Source: Apoderus coryli (Eukaryota > Arthropoda > Insecta > Coleoptera > Attelabidae). From it: 64,000 nt of DNA. The notes below the pieces were generated by a model that was given only the letters and a program-made list of their open reading frames with translations, was not told the origin of the DNA and did no database searches. Shown one piece after another: positions 48,323-59,520 of the stretch (position 1 is the stretch's first letter; each line of letters opens with the position of its first letter). The translations under genes were made by a program, and so were the position numbers. The stretch spans positions 4,594,563 through 4,658,562 of the forward strand of contig OU452212.1 in assembly GCA_911728435.2 (NCBI GenBank). The letters run 5' to 3'.

Positions 48323-48588
48323 CTAAAAAAATAGTTAATTAATTATACTGAACACTGGTTCAAGATTCTTAAATGAATTTTTAAAAATTTGCGTAAATAT
48401 TTGAGAATGGTATTATAAACCAATAGTTGTGTTTAATTCAATTCTAAATAACTTTTCTTAATACCATTTTATAATACCTTTTCCTAAAGGTCACTTTTTG
48501 CACTGTTCAATAAAAAAATGGGTACATGTTTTATTATTGTAAATAATAGTTAATAAATTAGTGTAAGTTAACTGTATAACATCCTTAC

Positions 48589-48645
48589 CTAAGTTATGTC
48601 CATGTTTCTTTTCATCGCCTGCGTAGTGTTGGCCTAAATGTTGGC
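48589..48645 (-). CDS. Gene C microexon, 57 or 45 nt: (GQHL)GQHYAGDEKKHGHNLG
   Basis: Donor 'gtaagg'. Tandem acceptors at the 48645 and 48633 ends, 12 nt apart, both in frame. The flanking intron matches that of the exon at 47204 almost exactly. Confidence 0.88.
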
Positions 48646-49088
48646 CTAAAACATAATAAAATTACATTCTATTAAATTTAATAGGAATGAAAACAAATTC
48701 TACTAAAAATAAAGCACAAAATATTTCAGTAGAACAGTATATATTGCTAATTTTGAATGCAATCATCAATTTCTTTTTGTAAATAATTGGAATCGAAGGT
48801 TTAAATTTTTAATTTGTATCAAAAACGTCTCTAAGATTGCATGTATAACCAGAAAATCTTGTTCTGGAATAAAAAATAGTGGATGCGACAGCGTTTAATT
48901 TCCCAATGTAAGGATACAATTTTATAATTTGTGTTTGAGCTGCGTTATTTATATTATACAGCAGCATAAGGTAAGCTTATTTTTAAGATTTCTTAACCAA
49001 CAGTTGTGTTTCATTTTTGATTTTGGTAAATAGCAGCATGAAGTGTTTCAGTAGTACAGTATAAATTGCTAATATTCTTATTTCTTAC

Positions 49089-49130
49089 CTGGAGGAGATA
49101 AATGCTTTTGATCGCCTGCGTAGTTGTGCC
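49089..49130 (-). CDS. Gene C microexon, 42 nt: GHNYAGDQKHLSPPG
   Basis: Acceptor 'tttttag', donor 'gtaaga'. Identical in peptide to the exon at 48281; the only base change is at the junction codon (GGG for GGT context). Confidence 0.9.
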
Positions 49131-49413
49131 CTAAAAAAATAGTTAATTAATTCTACTGAACACGGTACTTTCAAACCAGGCAGGGATGAACCTTAGAACC
49201 TTAAATTTCAACTCGAAATTTTTTGTCATTTACAATCCAGGGACACACTGTATGTTAGAAATTTTGACTTGGTTCACACTATTTTGGATACATTTCTGAA
49301 ATGCACCTTTTGCAGTGGAATTAAATTGTATAAAAAAACAACTCAGTTACATATTTTATTATTGTAAATAATAGTTAATAAATTAGTTTAAGTTAACTGT
49401 ATAACATCCTTAC

Positions 49414-49458
49414 CTAAGTTATGTCCATGTTTCTTTTCATCGCCTGCGTAGTGTGGGC
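49414..49458 (-). CDS. Gene C microexon, 45 nt: GPHYAGDEKKHGHNLG
   Basis: Acceptor 'gttttag', donor 'gtaagg'. Third member of the HYAxDEKKHGHNL group; it lacks the extra 12-nt acceptor seen in the other two. Confidence 0.9.
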   Translation of the reverse strand, partial: AHTTQAMKRNMDIT

Positions 49459-49848
49459 CTAAAACATAATTAATAAAATTACATTCTATTAAATTTAATA
49501 AGAATGAAAACAAATTATACTAAAAATAAAGCACAAAATATTTCAGTAGAACAGTATATATTGGTAATTTTGAATGCAATCATCAATTTCTTTTTGTAAG
49601 TCATTGTATGTAAGTATCACGCTAATTCTCATTAGTTTTCAAATCGAATATTTATATTACCAAAATATGAAATAGTTTATACTGAACTCTGGTTCAGGCT
49701 TTTTATAGGAATTTTTAATAATACTATAGTTGTTCTTGCGAAAATTTTTCAAAATCGTTTTTTAAAACAATAAATTTAACATCATTAAAAAACAGCAATG
49801 AAATATTTCACTAGAACAATATAAATTGAAAATATTTGTATTTCTTAC

Positions 49849-49887
49849 CAGGATAGATATGTTTTTCATCGCCTGCGTAGTTGTTGC
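49849..49887 (-). CDS. Gene C microexon, 39 nt: GNNYAGDEKHIYPG
   Basis: Acceptor 'tttttag', donor 'gtaaga'. A two-codon-shorter form of the NNYAGDEKHIYAHP group. Confidence 0.9.
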
Positions 49888-49999
49888 CTAAAAAATCATT
49901 ACAATAAAATTAAATAAATATTTTCTATTTTGGACAAAAAAAAATAATAAATAAAAAGTGATACAACATACCGGACAATAGTTTCCATCAATAAATAAA

Positions 50000-50290
50000 T
50001 ATGTATTTTATTATATTTAAATGTTATAAATGTGTTCGTAAATAGAATGAAAATTGTTTGTCCTTTTTTGACATTGACGAATTGGAATTTGTGTTAGAAG
50101 GAAATGTTTTAACCTGAGGAAGTTACTAATTAGTAACGAAACGTCGTTTAATTTATGTTCAGTGTGATCGTGACGAAAATAAACATGAATTTTGCTATGT
50201 AAAATAAAGAAGAATTTTTTTATAAGAACCGAACACCCCAAGAAAGTAAACTGAAAAGAATAAAAGGTGATACGAAATGTATGCAAAATA
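50000..50290 (+). mobile_element. Hammerhead-bearing repeat fragment, copy 1
   Basis: The sequence from 'aaataaatatgtattttatt' through 'cattgacgaattggaatttg' and 'cctgaggaagttactaatta' to 'aagaaccgaacaccccaaga' recurs at 51205-51475. It is inserted in a gene C intron. No coding frame of note. Confidence 0.7.
50109..50150 (+). ncRNA. Hammerhead ribozyme motif
   Basis: UUAAC (stem I), CUGAGGA (the variable fifth base is G), A, GUUACUAAUUAGUAAC (perfectly palindromic stem II), GAAA, CGU, C, then GUUUAA pairing with stem I. Stem III is the self-complementary ACGU with no loop, so cleavage would need a dimer. Confidence 0.65.
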
Positions 50291-50659
50291 TTTCATATAA
50301 TATTATACGGTACCACAACATAGTTATTGCCTAGATTTGTTTATTAAAATCTTTCACAATTTTGTAAAATAGACATTTTCATCACCATAATTGTTTTTTT
50401 TAAATAAAGCTGTATGTATCACGCTAATTCTCATTAGTTTTCAAGTCGAATATTTACATTACCAAAATATGAAATAGTTTATACTGAACTCTGGTTCAAG
50501 CTTTTTAAGGGAATTTTTAATGATAGGTACTATAGTTGTTCTTGCGAAAATTTTTCAAGCTCGTTTTTTAAAACAATAAATTTAACATTTTTAAAAAACA
50601 GCAATGAAATATTTTAGTATAGAACACTGTAGTAAATTGCAAATATTTGTATTTCTTAC

Positions 50660-50704
50660 CAGGACGAGAATGGAGATGCTTTTGATCGCCTGCGTAGTTG
50701 TGGC
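50660..50704 (-). CDS. Gene C microexon, 45 nt: GHNYAGDQKHLHSRPG
   Basis: Acceptor 'atttttag', donor 'gtaaga'. Combines the HNYAGDQKHL start of the 48-49 kb exons with an RPG end like those at 52-53 kb. Confidence 0.9.
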
Positions 50705-51034
50705 CTAAAAATAGTTACATTAAAAAAATTAAATAAATATTTTCTATTTTGAACAAAAAAAATAATAAACAAAATGTATACAGAATGTATGCCAAATATT
50801 TCGTATAACAATTTTATGCCTAAATGTATTATTAGATAACGTATGAAATATCATTGTAAAATAGTTAAATTTCTATTTTAAACAAAATGTGTTAAATAGT
50901 TAAAATATTAAACATTTCTTGTTGCAGTATATGGTAGCACAACATAGCTGCCTAAATTTGTTTATTAAAATCTTTCACAATTTGGTAAAATAGACATTTT
51001 CACATCCGTATTTGCTTTTTTTTTTGTTAATTTT

Positions 51035-51480
51035 CATTTTTTCATTTCCTTTTCTTTCTAACACAAATTCCAATACGTCAATATCAATAAAAGAACAAAC
51101 AATTTTCATTATATTTACAAACACATTTAAAACATTCAAATATAATAAAATACATATTTATTTAAATAATACAACATATCAGGCAATATTTTTCCTATCT
51201 TTTTAAATAAATATGTATTTTATTATATTTGAATGTTTTAAATGTGTTTGTAAATATAATGAAAATTGTTTGTTCTTTTATTGATATTGACGTATTGGAA
51301 TTTGTGTTAGAAAGAAAAGGAAAAAAAAATGTTTCAACCTGAGGAAGTTACTAATTAGTAACGAAACGTCGTTTGTTTTGATTTCTGTGTGACAAAAATA
51401 AATATGAATATTTTTATGTAGAATAAAGAGGAATTTTTATAAGAACCGAACACCCCAAGAAAAAAGTAAAACTGAAAAAA
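51035..51480. mobile_element. Foldback built from the hammerhead-bearing repeat, copy 2
   Basis: 51205-51475 matches 50000-50290. Directly before it, 51035-51190 is the inverted complement of its first part ('ctaacacaaattccaatacg' with 'cgtattggaatttgtgttag'; 'catttaaaacattcaaatat' with 'atatttgaatgttttaaatg'). The result is a hairpin with one hammerhead. Confidence 0.75.
51334..51375 (+). ncRNA. Hammerhead ribozyme motif
   Basis: Same core as at 50109 (CUGAGGA, palindromic GUUACUAAUUAGUAAC, GAAAC, GUC). Stem I pairs CAAC with GUUUG through one bulge. Confidence 0.65.
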
Positions 51481-51534
51481 GCAATGAAATATTTCACTAG
51501 AACAATATCAATTAAAAATATTTGTATTTCTTAC

Positions 51535-51579
51535 CAGGATGAGCATAGATATATTGTTCATCGCGTGCGTAGTTGTTGC
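51535..51579 (-). CDS. Gene C microexon, 45 nt: GNNYARDEQYIYAHPG
   Basis: Acceptor 'tttttag', donor 'gtaaga'. A diverged NNYAGDEKHIYAHP unit with G to R, K to Q and H to Y changes, all base substitutions without frame loss, which argues for coding constraint. Confidence 0.9.
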
Positions 51580-52121
51580 CTAAAAAATCATTACAATAAA
51601 ATTAAATAAATATTTTCTATTTTCGACAAAATAATAAAAAATAAAAAGTTATACGGAATGTATGCAAAATATTTAGTATATTATACCTAAAAGTATTATT
51701 AGTTAACGTATGAAATATCATAGTAAAATATTTACAGTTCTATTTTAAACAAATGTGTTAAATACTTAAAATATTAAACGGTACCACAACATAGTTGTTG
51801 CCTAAATTTGTTTATTAAAATGTTTCACAATTTTGTAAAATAGATATTTTTAATTATTAAATATGTCGAAATATTTAAAAACAATTTAAAGCTGTATGTA
51901 CTCGTATCACACTAATTCTCATTAGCTTTCAAGTTGAATATTTACATTACCAAAATATGAAATAGTTTATACTGAACTCTGGTTCAAGCTTTTTATGGGA
52001 ATTTTTAATAATACTATATTTCTTGCGAACATTTTTCAAAATCGTTTTTTAAAACAACAAATTTAACATTTTTAAAAAAAACAGAAGAACAATATAAATT
52101 GCAAATATTTGTATTTCTTAC

Positions 52122-52169
52122 CACCAGGACGAGCATTGGGATGCTTTTGATCCAATGCGTACTTGTTGC
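52122..52169 (-). CDS. Gene C microexon, 48 nt: GNKYALDQKHPNARPGG
   Basis: Acceptor 'tttttcag', donor 'gtaaga'. An alternative donor three bases earlier (CCTG|gtggta) would give 45 nt. Identical to the exon at 53357; part of a duplicated 1235-bp block. Confidence 0.9.
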
Positions 52170-52758
52170 CTGAAAAATCGTTACATTAAAATTAAATAAA
52201 TATTTTATATTTTAGACAAAAAAAAATAAAAAGTTATACGTAATGTATGCAAAATATTTCGTATGACAATTTTATACCTAAAAGTATTATTTATAACGTA
52301 TGAAATATCCTAGTAAAATAGTTGCATTTCTATTTTAAATAAAATGTGTTAAATAGCTAAAATATTAAACGTTTCTTGTTGCATTACATACGGTACCACA
52401 ACATAGTTGTTGCCTAAATTTGTTTATTAAAATCTTTCATACTTTTGTTAAATAGACATTGTCACCAACATATGTGTTTTTTTTTTTATTTATTAAATAT
52501 GGCGGAATATTTTTAAAAAATTTAAAGCTTCACGTTAATTCTCATTAGTTTTCAAGTCGAATATTTACATTACCAAAATATGAAATTTTATACTGAACTC
52601 TGGCTGAAGCTTTTATGAAAATTTTTAATAATACTATAGTTGTTCTTGCGAAAATTTTTCAAAATCGTTTTTCAAAACAATACATTTAACATTTTTAAAA
52701 AACAGCAATGAAATATTCCACTAGAACAATATAAATTGAAAATATTTGTATTTCTTAC

Positions 52759-52803
52759 CAGGATGAGCATAGATATGTTTTTCATCGCCTGCGTAGTTGT
52801 TGC
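52759..52803 (-). CDS. Gene C microexon, 45 nt: GNNYAGDEKHIYAHPG
   Basis: Acceptor 'tttttag', donor 'gtaaga'. Identical to the exon at 53993; the two lie 1234 bp apart. Confidence 0.92.
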
Positions 52804-53356
52804 CTAAAAAATCGTTACAATAAAATTAAATAAATATTTTCTATTTTCGACAAAATAAAATAATAAAAAATAAAAAGTTATACGGAATGTATGCAAAATA
52901 TTTAGTATAACAATTTTATACCTAAAAGTATTATTAGTTAACGTATGAAATATCATAGTAAAAAATTTACATTTCTATTTTAAACAAATGTGTTAAATAC
53001 TTAAAATATTAAACGGTACCACAACATAGTTGTTGCCTAAATTTGTTTATTAAAATGTTTCACAATTTTGTAAAATAGACATTTTTAATTATTAAATATG
53101 TCGAAATATTTAAAAACAATTTAAAGCTGTATGTACTCGTATCACACTAATTCTCATTAGCTTTCAAGTTGAATGTTTACATTACCAAAATATGAAATAG
53201 TTTATACTGAACTCTGGTTCAAGCTTTTTATGGGAATTTTTAATAATACTATATTTCTTGCGAACATTTTTCAAAATCATTTTTTAAAACAACAAATTTA
53301 ACATTTTTAAAAAAAACAGAAGAACAATATAAATTGCAAATATTTGTATTTCTTAC

Positions 53357-53404
53357 CACCAGGACGAGCATTGGGATGCTTTTGATCCAATGCGTACTTG
53401 TTGC
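53357..53404 (-). CDS. Gene C microexon, 48 nt: GNKYALDQKHPNARPGG
   Basis: Acceptor 'tttttcag', donor 'gtaaga'. Copy of the exon at 52122 together with its introns. Confidence 0.9.
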
Positions 53405-53992
53405 CTGAAAAATCGTTACATTAAAATTAAATAAATATTTTATATTTTAGACAAAAAAAAATAAAAAGTTATACGTAATGTATGCAAAATATTTCGTATG
53501 ACAATTTTATACCTAAAAGTATTATTGATAACGTATGAAATATCATAGTAATATAGTTGCATTTCTATTTTAAACAAAATGTGTTAAATTGCTAAAATAT
53601 TAAACGTTTCTTGTTGCATTATATACGGTACCACAACATAGTTGTTGCCTAAATTTGTTTATTAAAATCTTTCATACTTTTGTTAAATAGACATTGTCAC
53701 CAACATATTTGTTTTTTTTTTATTTATTAAATATGGCGGAATATTTTTAAAAAATTTAAAGCTTCACGTTAATTCTCATTAGTTTTCAAGTCGAATATTT
53801 ACATTACCAAAATATGAAATTTTATACTGAACTCTGGCTGAAGCTTTTATGAAAATTTTTAATAATACTATAGTTGTTCTTGCGAAAATTTTTCAAAATC
53901 GTTTTTCAAAACAATACATTTAACAATTTTAAAAAACAGCAATGAAATATTCCACTAGAACAATATAAATTGAAAATATTTGTATTTCTTAC

Positions 53993-54037
53993 CAGGATGA
54001 GCATAGATATGTTTTTCATCGCCTGCGTAGTTGTTGC
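53993..54037 (-). CDS. Gene C microexon, 45 nt: GNNYAGDEKHIYAHPG
   Basis: Acceptor 'tttttag', donor 'gtaaga'. Copy of the exon at 52759 together with its introns. Confidence 0.92.
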
Positions 54038-54574
54038 CTAAAAAATCGTTACAATAAAATTAAATAAATATTTTCTATTTTGGACAACGAAAAAATAATC
54101 AAAAATAAAAAATTATACGGAATGTATGGAAAATATTTCGTATAACAATTTTATACCTAAAAGTATTATTAGGTAACGTATGAAATATCATACTAAAATA
54201 GTTACATTTCTATTTTAAACAAAATGTGTTAAATAGCTAAAATATTAAACGTTTCTTGTTGCATTATACAGTACCACAACACAGTTGTTGCCTAAATTTG
54301 TTTGACAATTTTGTAAAATAGATATTTTCACGACCATATTTGTTTTTTTTTTAATTATTAAATATGTATAAATATTTAAAACTTTTTTTCATATAATTTA
54401 CCGTTCGTGATATATTGAGTGGTTTCCATACTTTTTGCTAACCCGGTATTAATTATACTGAACACTGGTTCAAGATTTTAAAATAATGAATTTTTAATAA
54501 TGCTATAGGTAACGTTTAATTTTTGTAAATGTTTGAGTAATACAATATACATTGAAAAATATTTTATTTCTTAC

Positions 54575-54613
54575 CACGACGGAAATGCTTTTCATCGCCT
54601 GCGTGGTGGTGGC
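54575..54613 (-). CDS. Gene C microexon, 39 nt: GHHHAGDEKHFRRG
   Basis: Acceptor 'tttttag', donor 'gtaaga'. The Tyr of YAGDEKH is replaced by His, giving three His in a row. Confidence 0.88.
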
Positions 54614-55083
54614 CTAAAAAACAGTTACATTCAAATTAAATAAATATTTTCTATTCTGGACAAAAAAAATAATAAATAAAAAGGTATTTAAAATATTTCG
54701 CATAACAATTTGATACCTAAAAATATTATTAGAAGAAGAAGTTGCCATTGCGTAAATATTTCAGAATCGTTTTATAAAACAATAGTTTAATTATCACTTT
54801 TTGTAAATAACATCATGAAATGTAAATATGTCGAAATATTAAAAAACTGTATGTATCACACTAATTTTCATTCATTTCAAATCGAATATTTCCATTACCA
54901 AAAGATGAAATAGTTTAATAATTATTGGTTCAAATTTGATGGGAATTTTTAATAATGCTCTTGTGTAAATTTTTCTGGATCGTTCTTTACAATAATAGGT
55001 GGATATAAATTTTACTTTTTAAAAAAACAGCAATGAAATATTTCAGTAGAAAAATATAAATTGCAAATATTTATATGTCTTAC

Positions 55084-55128
55084 CAGCGGGAGGAAGGAGA
55101 TGCTTTTCATCGCCTGCGTACTTGTGGC
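55084..55128 (-). CDS. Gene C microexon, 45 nt: GHKYAGDEKHLLPPAG
   Basis: Acceptor 'tttttag', donor 'gtaaga'. It is the 5'-most unit of the YAGDE/QKH subfamily. Confidence 0.9.
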
Positions 55129-55443
55129 CTAAAAAATAGTTACGTTAAATATATTATATATTTTCTTCTATTTTGGACAAAAAAATAATTCAAAAAAACA
55201 AAATAATTGATGAATGAAAAAGTTACATATTTCGTATCTCAATTTTATTGTTGATAGATAACATATGAAATATCAGAAAAATAGTTGCTATAATAATAGC
55301 CTCTATCTAATTATTGCAGAATCGTTTTATCTGTCGACCAACAGCAAGCTTCAAAAAATACTTGTTATCAATGAAGAATTTTTTTAATGAATTAAATTAC
55401 TTCAAAAATTTAATATCAAAGTATTGTGGCCCTAATTCCTTAC

Positions 55444-55470
55444 CTTCATCTATTGCCGATTTGTCGGGAC
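55444..55470 (-). CDS. Gene C microexon, 27 nt: GPDKSAIDEG
   Basis: Acceptor 'aattttag', donor 'gtaagg'. The shortest exon of the array, and single-copy; it marks the boundary between the two halves. Confidence 0.82.
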
Positions 55471-56426
55471 CTAAAATTACATAAAAAAATTAATTAGTTG
55501 ATAACTAAACTAAATTATTATCATCAAAATTTTGAGAAGTATTAGGTTTTACCTGTGACGAATTATTTAAATCAAAAATAAATGGATAGGCAAGAGCTTT
55601 TGTGGAGGTATTTTAAAAATTGTTTTATAATGCCTACACCCCCAACTACGCTACGCTATTTTCAATAAAGTTGAAAAATTGTTTAAAGATACAATTTTTT
55701 GATATCTGATTTAGTGGTTGTCTCGAAAATATTATTCTAAATTAAAATATCTATGCCCAAGCTTTATTCATGATTTCGAAGGGACCAAGAACATGCAATT
55801 GTATATGTAAATAGTTTTAAGTGAGCTCTGCGAGTAAGGATACTAAAAAATCATTTCTCAATAGAAAAACTTAAATTCTTCGAAAGTAACATCGAATTTT
55901 GTAAATATGATTGAACATAGATTGATCAAATGCAATTTACAACATTTGCACAAATTCGCATCGTAGGTGTATAAGTAAAATACGGGGTCATTCAGTAATT
56001 CACAAAAGAAATTGTTGTAGCTGAAAAATTGTTTATTCAATTAGCTACTTTTCAATATATATGTCTTATATGCAGTTGTCCCATCATTCCTCTAATTTTC
56101 TTATTCTCTTGGCATGAAATTCTTTTGTAAATCTTCAAACGGTTAAATAATTTGTTTCCGTACACTTTTAACATCCTTGCATGTATCTCACCTCCGTTAT
56201 CAACTTCTGTTACTTATTCTTCCGCGATATAAATCGTAATCGTACTTGACTTTTTCAACTAACAGGATATTTTTACAAAATCTTATTAAACAGCGGGTCA
56301 GATCTCATTGTAAGGATGTTAACATGAAATTCTGAAAGTTTCGTATTGATTTATGGAACCATTGTTCACCTACATCAATTTGCTTCGATAATTACGGAAT
56401 GATCCTTGTAAATAATGATTGCTTAC

Positions 56427-56471
56427 CAAAGTGCCTTGGGTGTTGAACGGATCTTTTAGGTTTTTGTTGTT
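56427..56471 (-). CDS. Gene C microexon, 45 nt: EQQKPKRSVQHPRHFG
   Basis: Acceptor 'ttctatag', donor 'gtaagc'. Contains a dibasic KR. Paired by duplication with the exon at 58236, which lacks one Gln codon. The junction codon is Glu (G+AA). Confidence 0.87.
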
Positions 56472-57687
56472 CTATAGAATAGAAAAATATGCATATTAAT
56501 TTATTGTAAGGATCCAATTTAAATAACTATCCAAAGTGAATGGCTTATTATAAAAACATAATATACGATGTGCATATAATCTTAAAATAAATACCAAAAG
56601 TTTCTTGGATAAACATCTGAGTTAATATTTAATTTTTCAAATTTAATACATAATGGCTTATACCTAATAACAATAATTTGACTTTCAGTAGTTTGATAAA
56701 GATCAAATAAATGATCGAAACGTCACGTCAATAATAATATTGACCGAATACCAAGAAAATAAAAAATTAAAATTATTATAACAATAATTCACGTATGTAA
56801 GGTATCTGCCCACATTTCTGTGTTAATTTTTTATTATTATTTATACATAAGAAGAAGAATATTCCAGTACTATTCCTTAATATAATTATACCTTTCATCA
56901 AGGCCAATAATAAGGTTCTGAAATTACTGAACGTAGCATTTTTATATTTTGAGAAAAAAACAGGTTAGTCTCTCAATGTCCCAACTGCACATACTCGTCT
57001 TTTTTGTATTCTGACGTTGACATTCAACATGATTTTGTTTCGTTCTTATACCACCTGAAACTCTCTTGGAGCCTTTGCGAACACGTCCAAAATTGAAAAT
57101 TCAACATCAGGAATTATTAAAATTAAAATGAATCTGTTGTCTTCTCTTTTGATTTTTTTTTTCAAATATTTTTAGGATTATTTTATTTTGCGATAATCAA
57201 TCAATATGTAATAAAGATATTGTATTAATTTAAATTTGAAAAGGCTAAAGAACTTCGGTCAATGGCCTTTTGGAGTTTTGTACCAATAAATTACGTTTTA
57301 TTATTATTATTATTTTAAGTAATACCATTGTAAAGACAATATCATCCAACTACCGATAGAACTAAAAAACTCATCAAATTTTTTTTCAATTTCCACAAAA
57401 TGGCAAGTGATTGATTGAAAAGTTCTTAGAGTTTAATATTGTCAATGTACCTATATATTAGCCCTTTTCAGTATGAATTACTTGAATAGCTGTTCAAAAT
57501 AGAGATTTCTAAATAATTATTAACATGAATGGTACCCTTTGTTGATTAATCCAACACTACGACAATTATAAGATATATTTTTGGAGCAGACGTCTTTCAT
57601 GTCAAATTCTATGCACCCCTCGTAATTATGGACTATTTCATGATAATAAATTATTGCTTTAGATAAGTTATATTTTTAGTTTCTTAC

Positions 57688-57726
57688 CATTGTCATCTCT
57701 CTTTACTTTCTTTGCTTCATCGGCAG
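57688..57726 (-). CDS. Gene C microexon, 39 nt: AADEAKKVKRDDNG
   Basis: Acceptor 'attttcag', donor 'gtaaga'. Contains VKRD. Duplicated as the exon at 59237. Confidence 0.88.
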
Positions 57727-58235
57727 CTGAAAATTTTTGTGTAGTTAGTAACAGTCCTATTTTATTATTTACAAGATTTGTACAAATTCGCACCGTAGAT
57801 GTATAAGTGAAATACGGGGGTCATTCAATAATTCACGAGACAAATTGGTGTAGCTGAACAACTGTGTATTCAATTAGTACAAAATTCCAGCAGGTTTTCA
57901 ATACAATCCATGTGCATATGTTCTAATTTTCTTATTCTCTTTTTTGTAAATCTTGTTTCCGTACACCTTTAACATCCTTGTATGGATCTCACCTCCGTTA
58001 ACACCTACTGCTACTTATTCTTTCGCGCTGATATTCGTAATCGTACTTGACTTCTTCAACTAACTGAATTACAGGTTATGTTCACAAAATCTTATTAAGC
58101 AGCGGATCAGATGGCATTGCAAAGATGTCAACATGAAATTCTGAAAGTTTCGTATTGATTTATGGAACCATTGTTCACCTACATCAATTTGCCTCGATAA
58201 TTACTGACTGATCCTTGTAAATAATGAGTGCTTAC

Positions 58236-58277
58236 CAAAGAACCTTGGTTGTTGAGCGGATCTTTTAGGTTTTTGCT
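58236..58277 (-). CDS. Gene C microexon, 42 nt: EQKPKRSAQQPRFFG
   Basis: Acceptor 'tgtatag', donor 'gtaagc'. Its 5' neighbour is 59237; the pair repeats the 57688 + 56427 pair. Confidence 0.87.
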
Positions 58278-59038
58278 CTATACAATAGAAAAATATGGAT
58301 ATTAATTTCTTGTAAGGATCCAATTTAAATAACTATGCAAGGTGAATAGTTTATTATAAAAATATATACGATGTACATATAATCTTAAAATAAATACCAA
58401 AAACGAGGCTAGTTTCTCGGAATTAATATTTAATTTTTAAAATTTAATACACGTAATAACAATTATTCAGGTATGTAGGTATTTGCCCAAATTTCTGTGT
58501 TAATTTTTTATTATTATTTATAATATTCCATTACTATTCGTAAATTCAATTCTATCTATCATAAAGACCAATAATAAGGTTCTGAGATTTCCGCACGTAG
58601 CATTTTTATATTTTGAAAAAAAAAACAGGTTAGTCTCTCAATGTCCCTAATGCACATACTCAGTCTTTTTCTGTATGCTGACGTTGACATTCAAGATGAT
58701 TTTGTTTTGTTCTTATAATTTAAATAATACCATTTCAAAGTTTTCAATGCATCATCCAACGACTGATAGATAGAACAATCACTTGTCATTTTGTAGAAAT
58801 TGGAAACAATTTTTTATGAGTTTTTTAGTTCTATCAGTAGTTGGATGATATAGGAATATTGTCTTTATAATGGTATTTTACTTAAAATAATAATAATAAC
58901 AATAAAACGTAATTTATTGGTATACAAAACTCCAAAAGGCCATTGACCGAAGTCGTATGTTATATATATATTAGCCATTTTCAGTATGAATTACTTCAAT
59001 AGCTATTTAAAATTGAGATTTCTAAATAATTATCATGC

Positions 59039-59080
59039 AACACTGATGATGATATATGCGTAAATCGAAACATGTATGTC
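59039..59080 (+). ncRNA. Hammerhead ribozyme motif
   Basis: ACA (stem I), CUGAUGA, U, a weak stem II (GAU...AUC around a ten-base loop), GAAA, C-AU-GU, A, UGU. The matching block near 57525 has lost the whole core. Core complete, but stems are short. Confidence 0.5.
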
Positions 59081-59236
59081 CCTTTGTTAATTAATCCCAC
59101 ACTGTACAAAAATTATAAGATATACATTTTTGGAGCAAACGTCTTTAATTTCAAATTATATGCACTCCTCGTAATTATGGACTATTTCATGATAATAAAT
59201 TATTGCTTTGCATAAGTTATATTTTTAGTTTCTTAC

Positions 59237-59272
59237 CAGCATCTCTCTTTACTCTCTTTGATTCTGCGGTAG
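59237..59272 (-). CDS. Gene C microexon, 36 nt: ATAESKRVKRDAG
   Basis: Acceptor 'attttcag', donor 'gtaaga'. Contains two dibasic KR pairs (SKR and VKR). Confidence 0.88.
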
Positions 59273-59475
59273 CTGAAAATGTTTGTGTAGTTAGTAACAG
59301 TCCTATTCTATTAATTCTTTTCAGTCAATTGCCAGATTTTTGAAGATTATCAAAATTATACTATATAGCTCCACAAATTATTTTATTGTATTTAGTATTT
59401 TGTGGAGCTAACGTTGTATCATTTAAAAATATTAATAAATTATTGTTTTGCACAAGTTAGTTTTTAGTTTCTTAC

Positions 59476-59520
59476 CAGCATGTTTGACACCTCCCCTTAG
59501 ATGCTTTGCTTCTGTGGCAG
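59476..59520 (-). CDS. Gene C microexon, 45 nt: AATEAKHLRGGVKHAG
   Basis: Acceptor 'attttcag', donor 'gtaaga'. One of four TEAKHLRG units with nearly identical flanks ('aaagttagtttttagtttcttac'). Confidence 0.92.

Larger units (their letters stand above)
57240..58965. repeat. Inverted repeat pair flanking a gene C microexon
   Basis: 57240-57420 ('cttcggtcaatggccttttg', 'ggagttttgtaccaataaat', 'gatagaactaaaaaactcat') is the reverse complement of 58780-58965. The exons at 57688 and 58236 lie between the arms. It is probably two oppositely oriented copies of one LINE-like or foldback element, since each end carries a TTATTATTATT tail. Confidence 0.7.

Noticed and set aside
56690..56735. Hammerhead-like UUGAUAA ... 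GAAACGUC motif
   Set aside because: Two changes in the first core box; only stem II (GAUC/GAUC) and GAAA are left.
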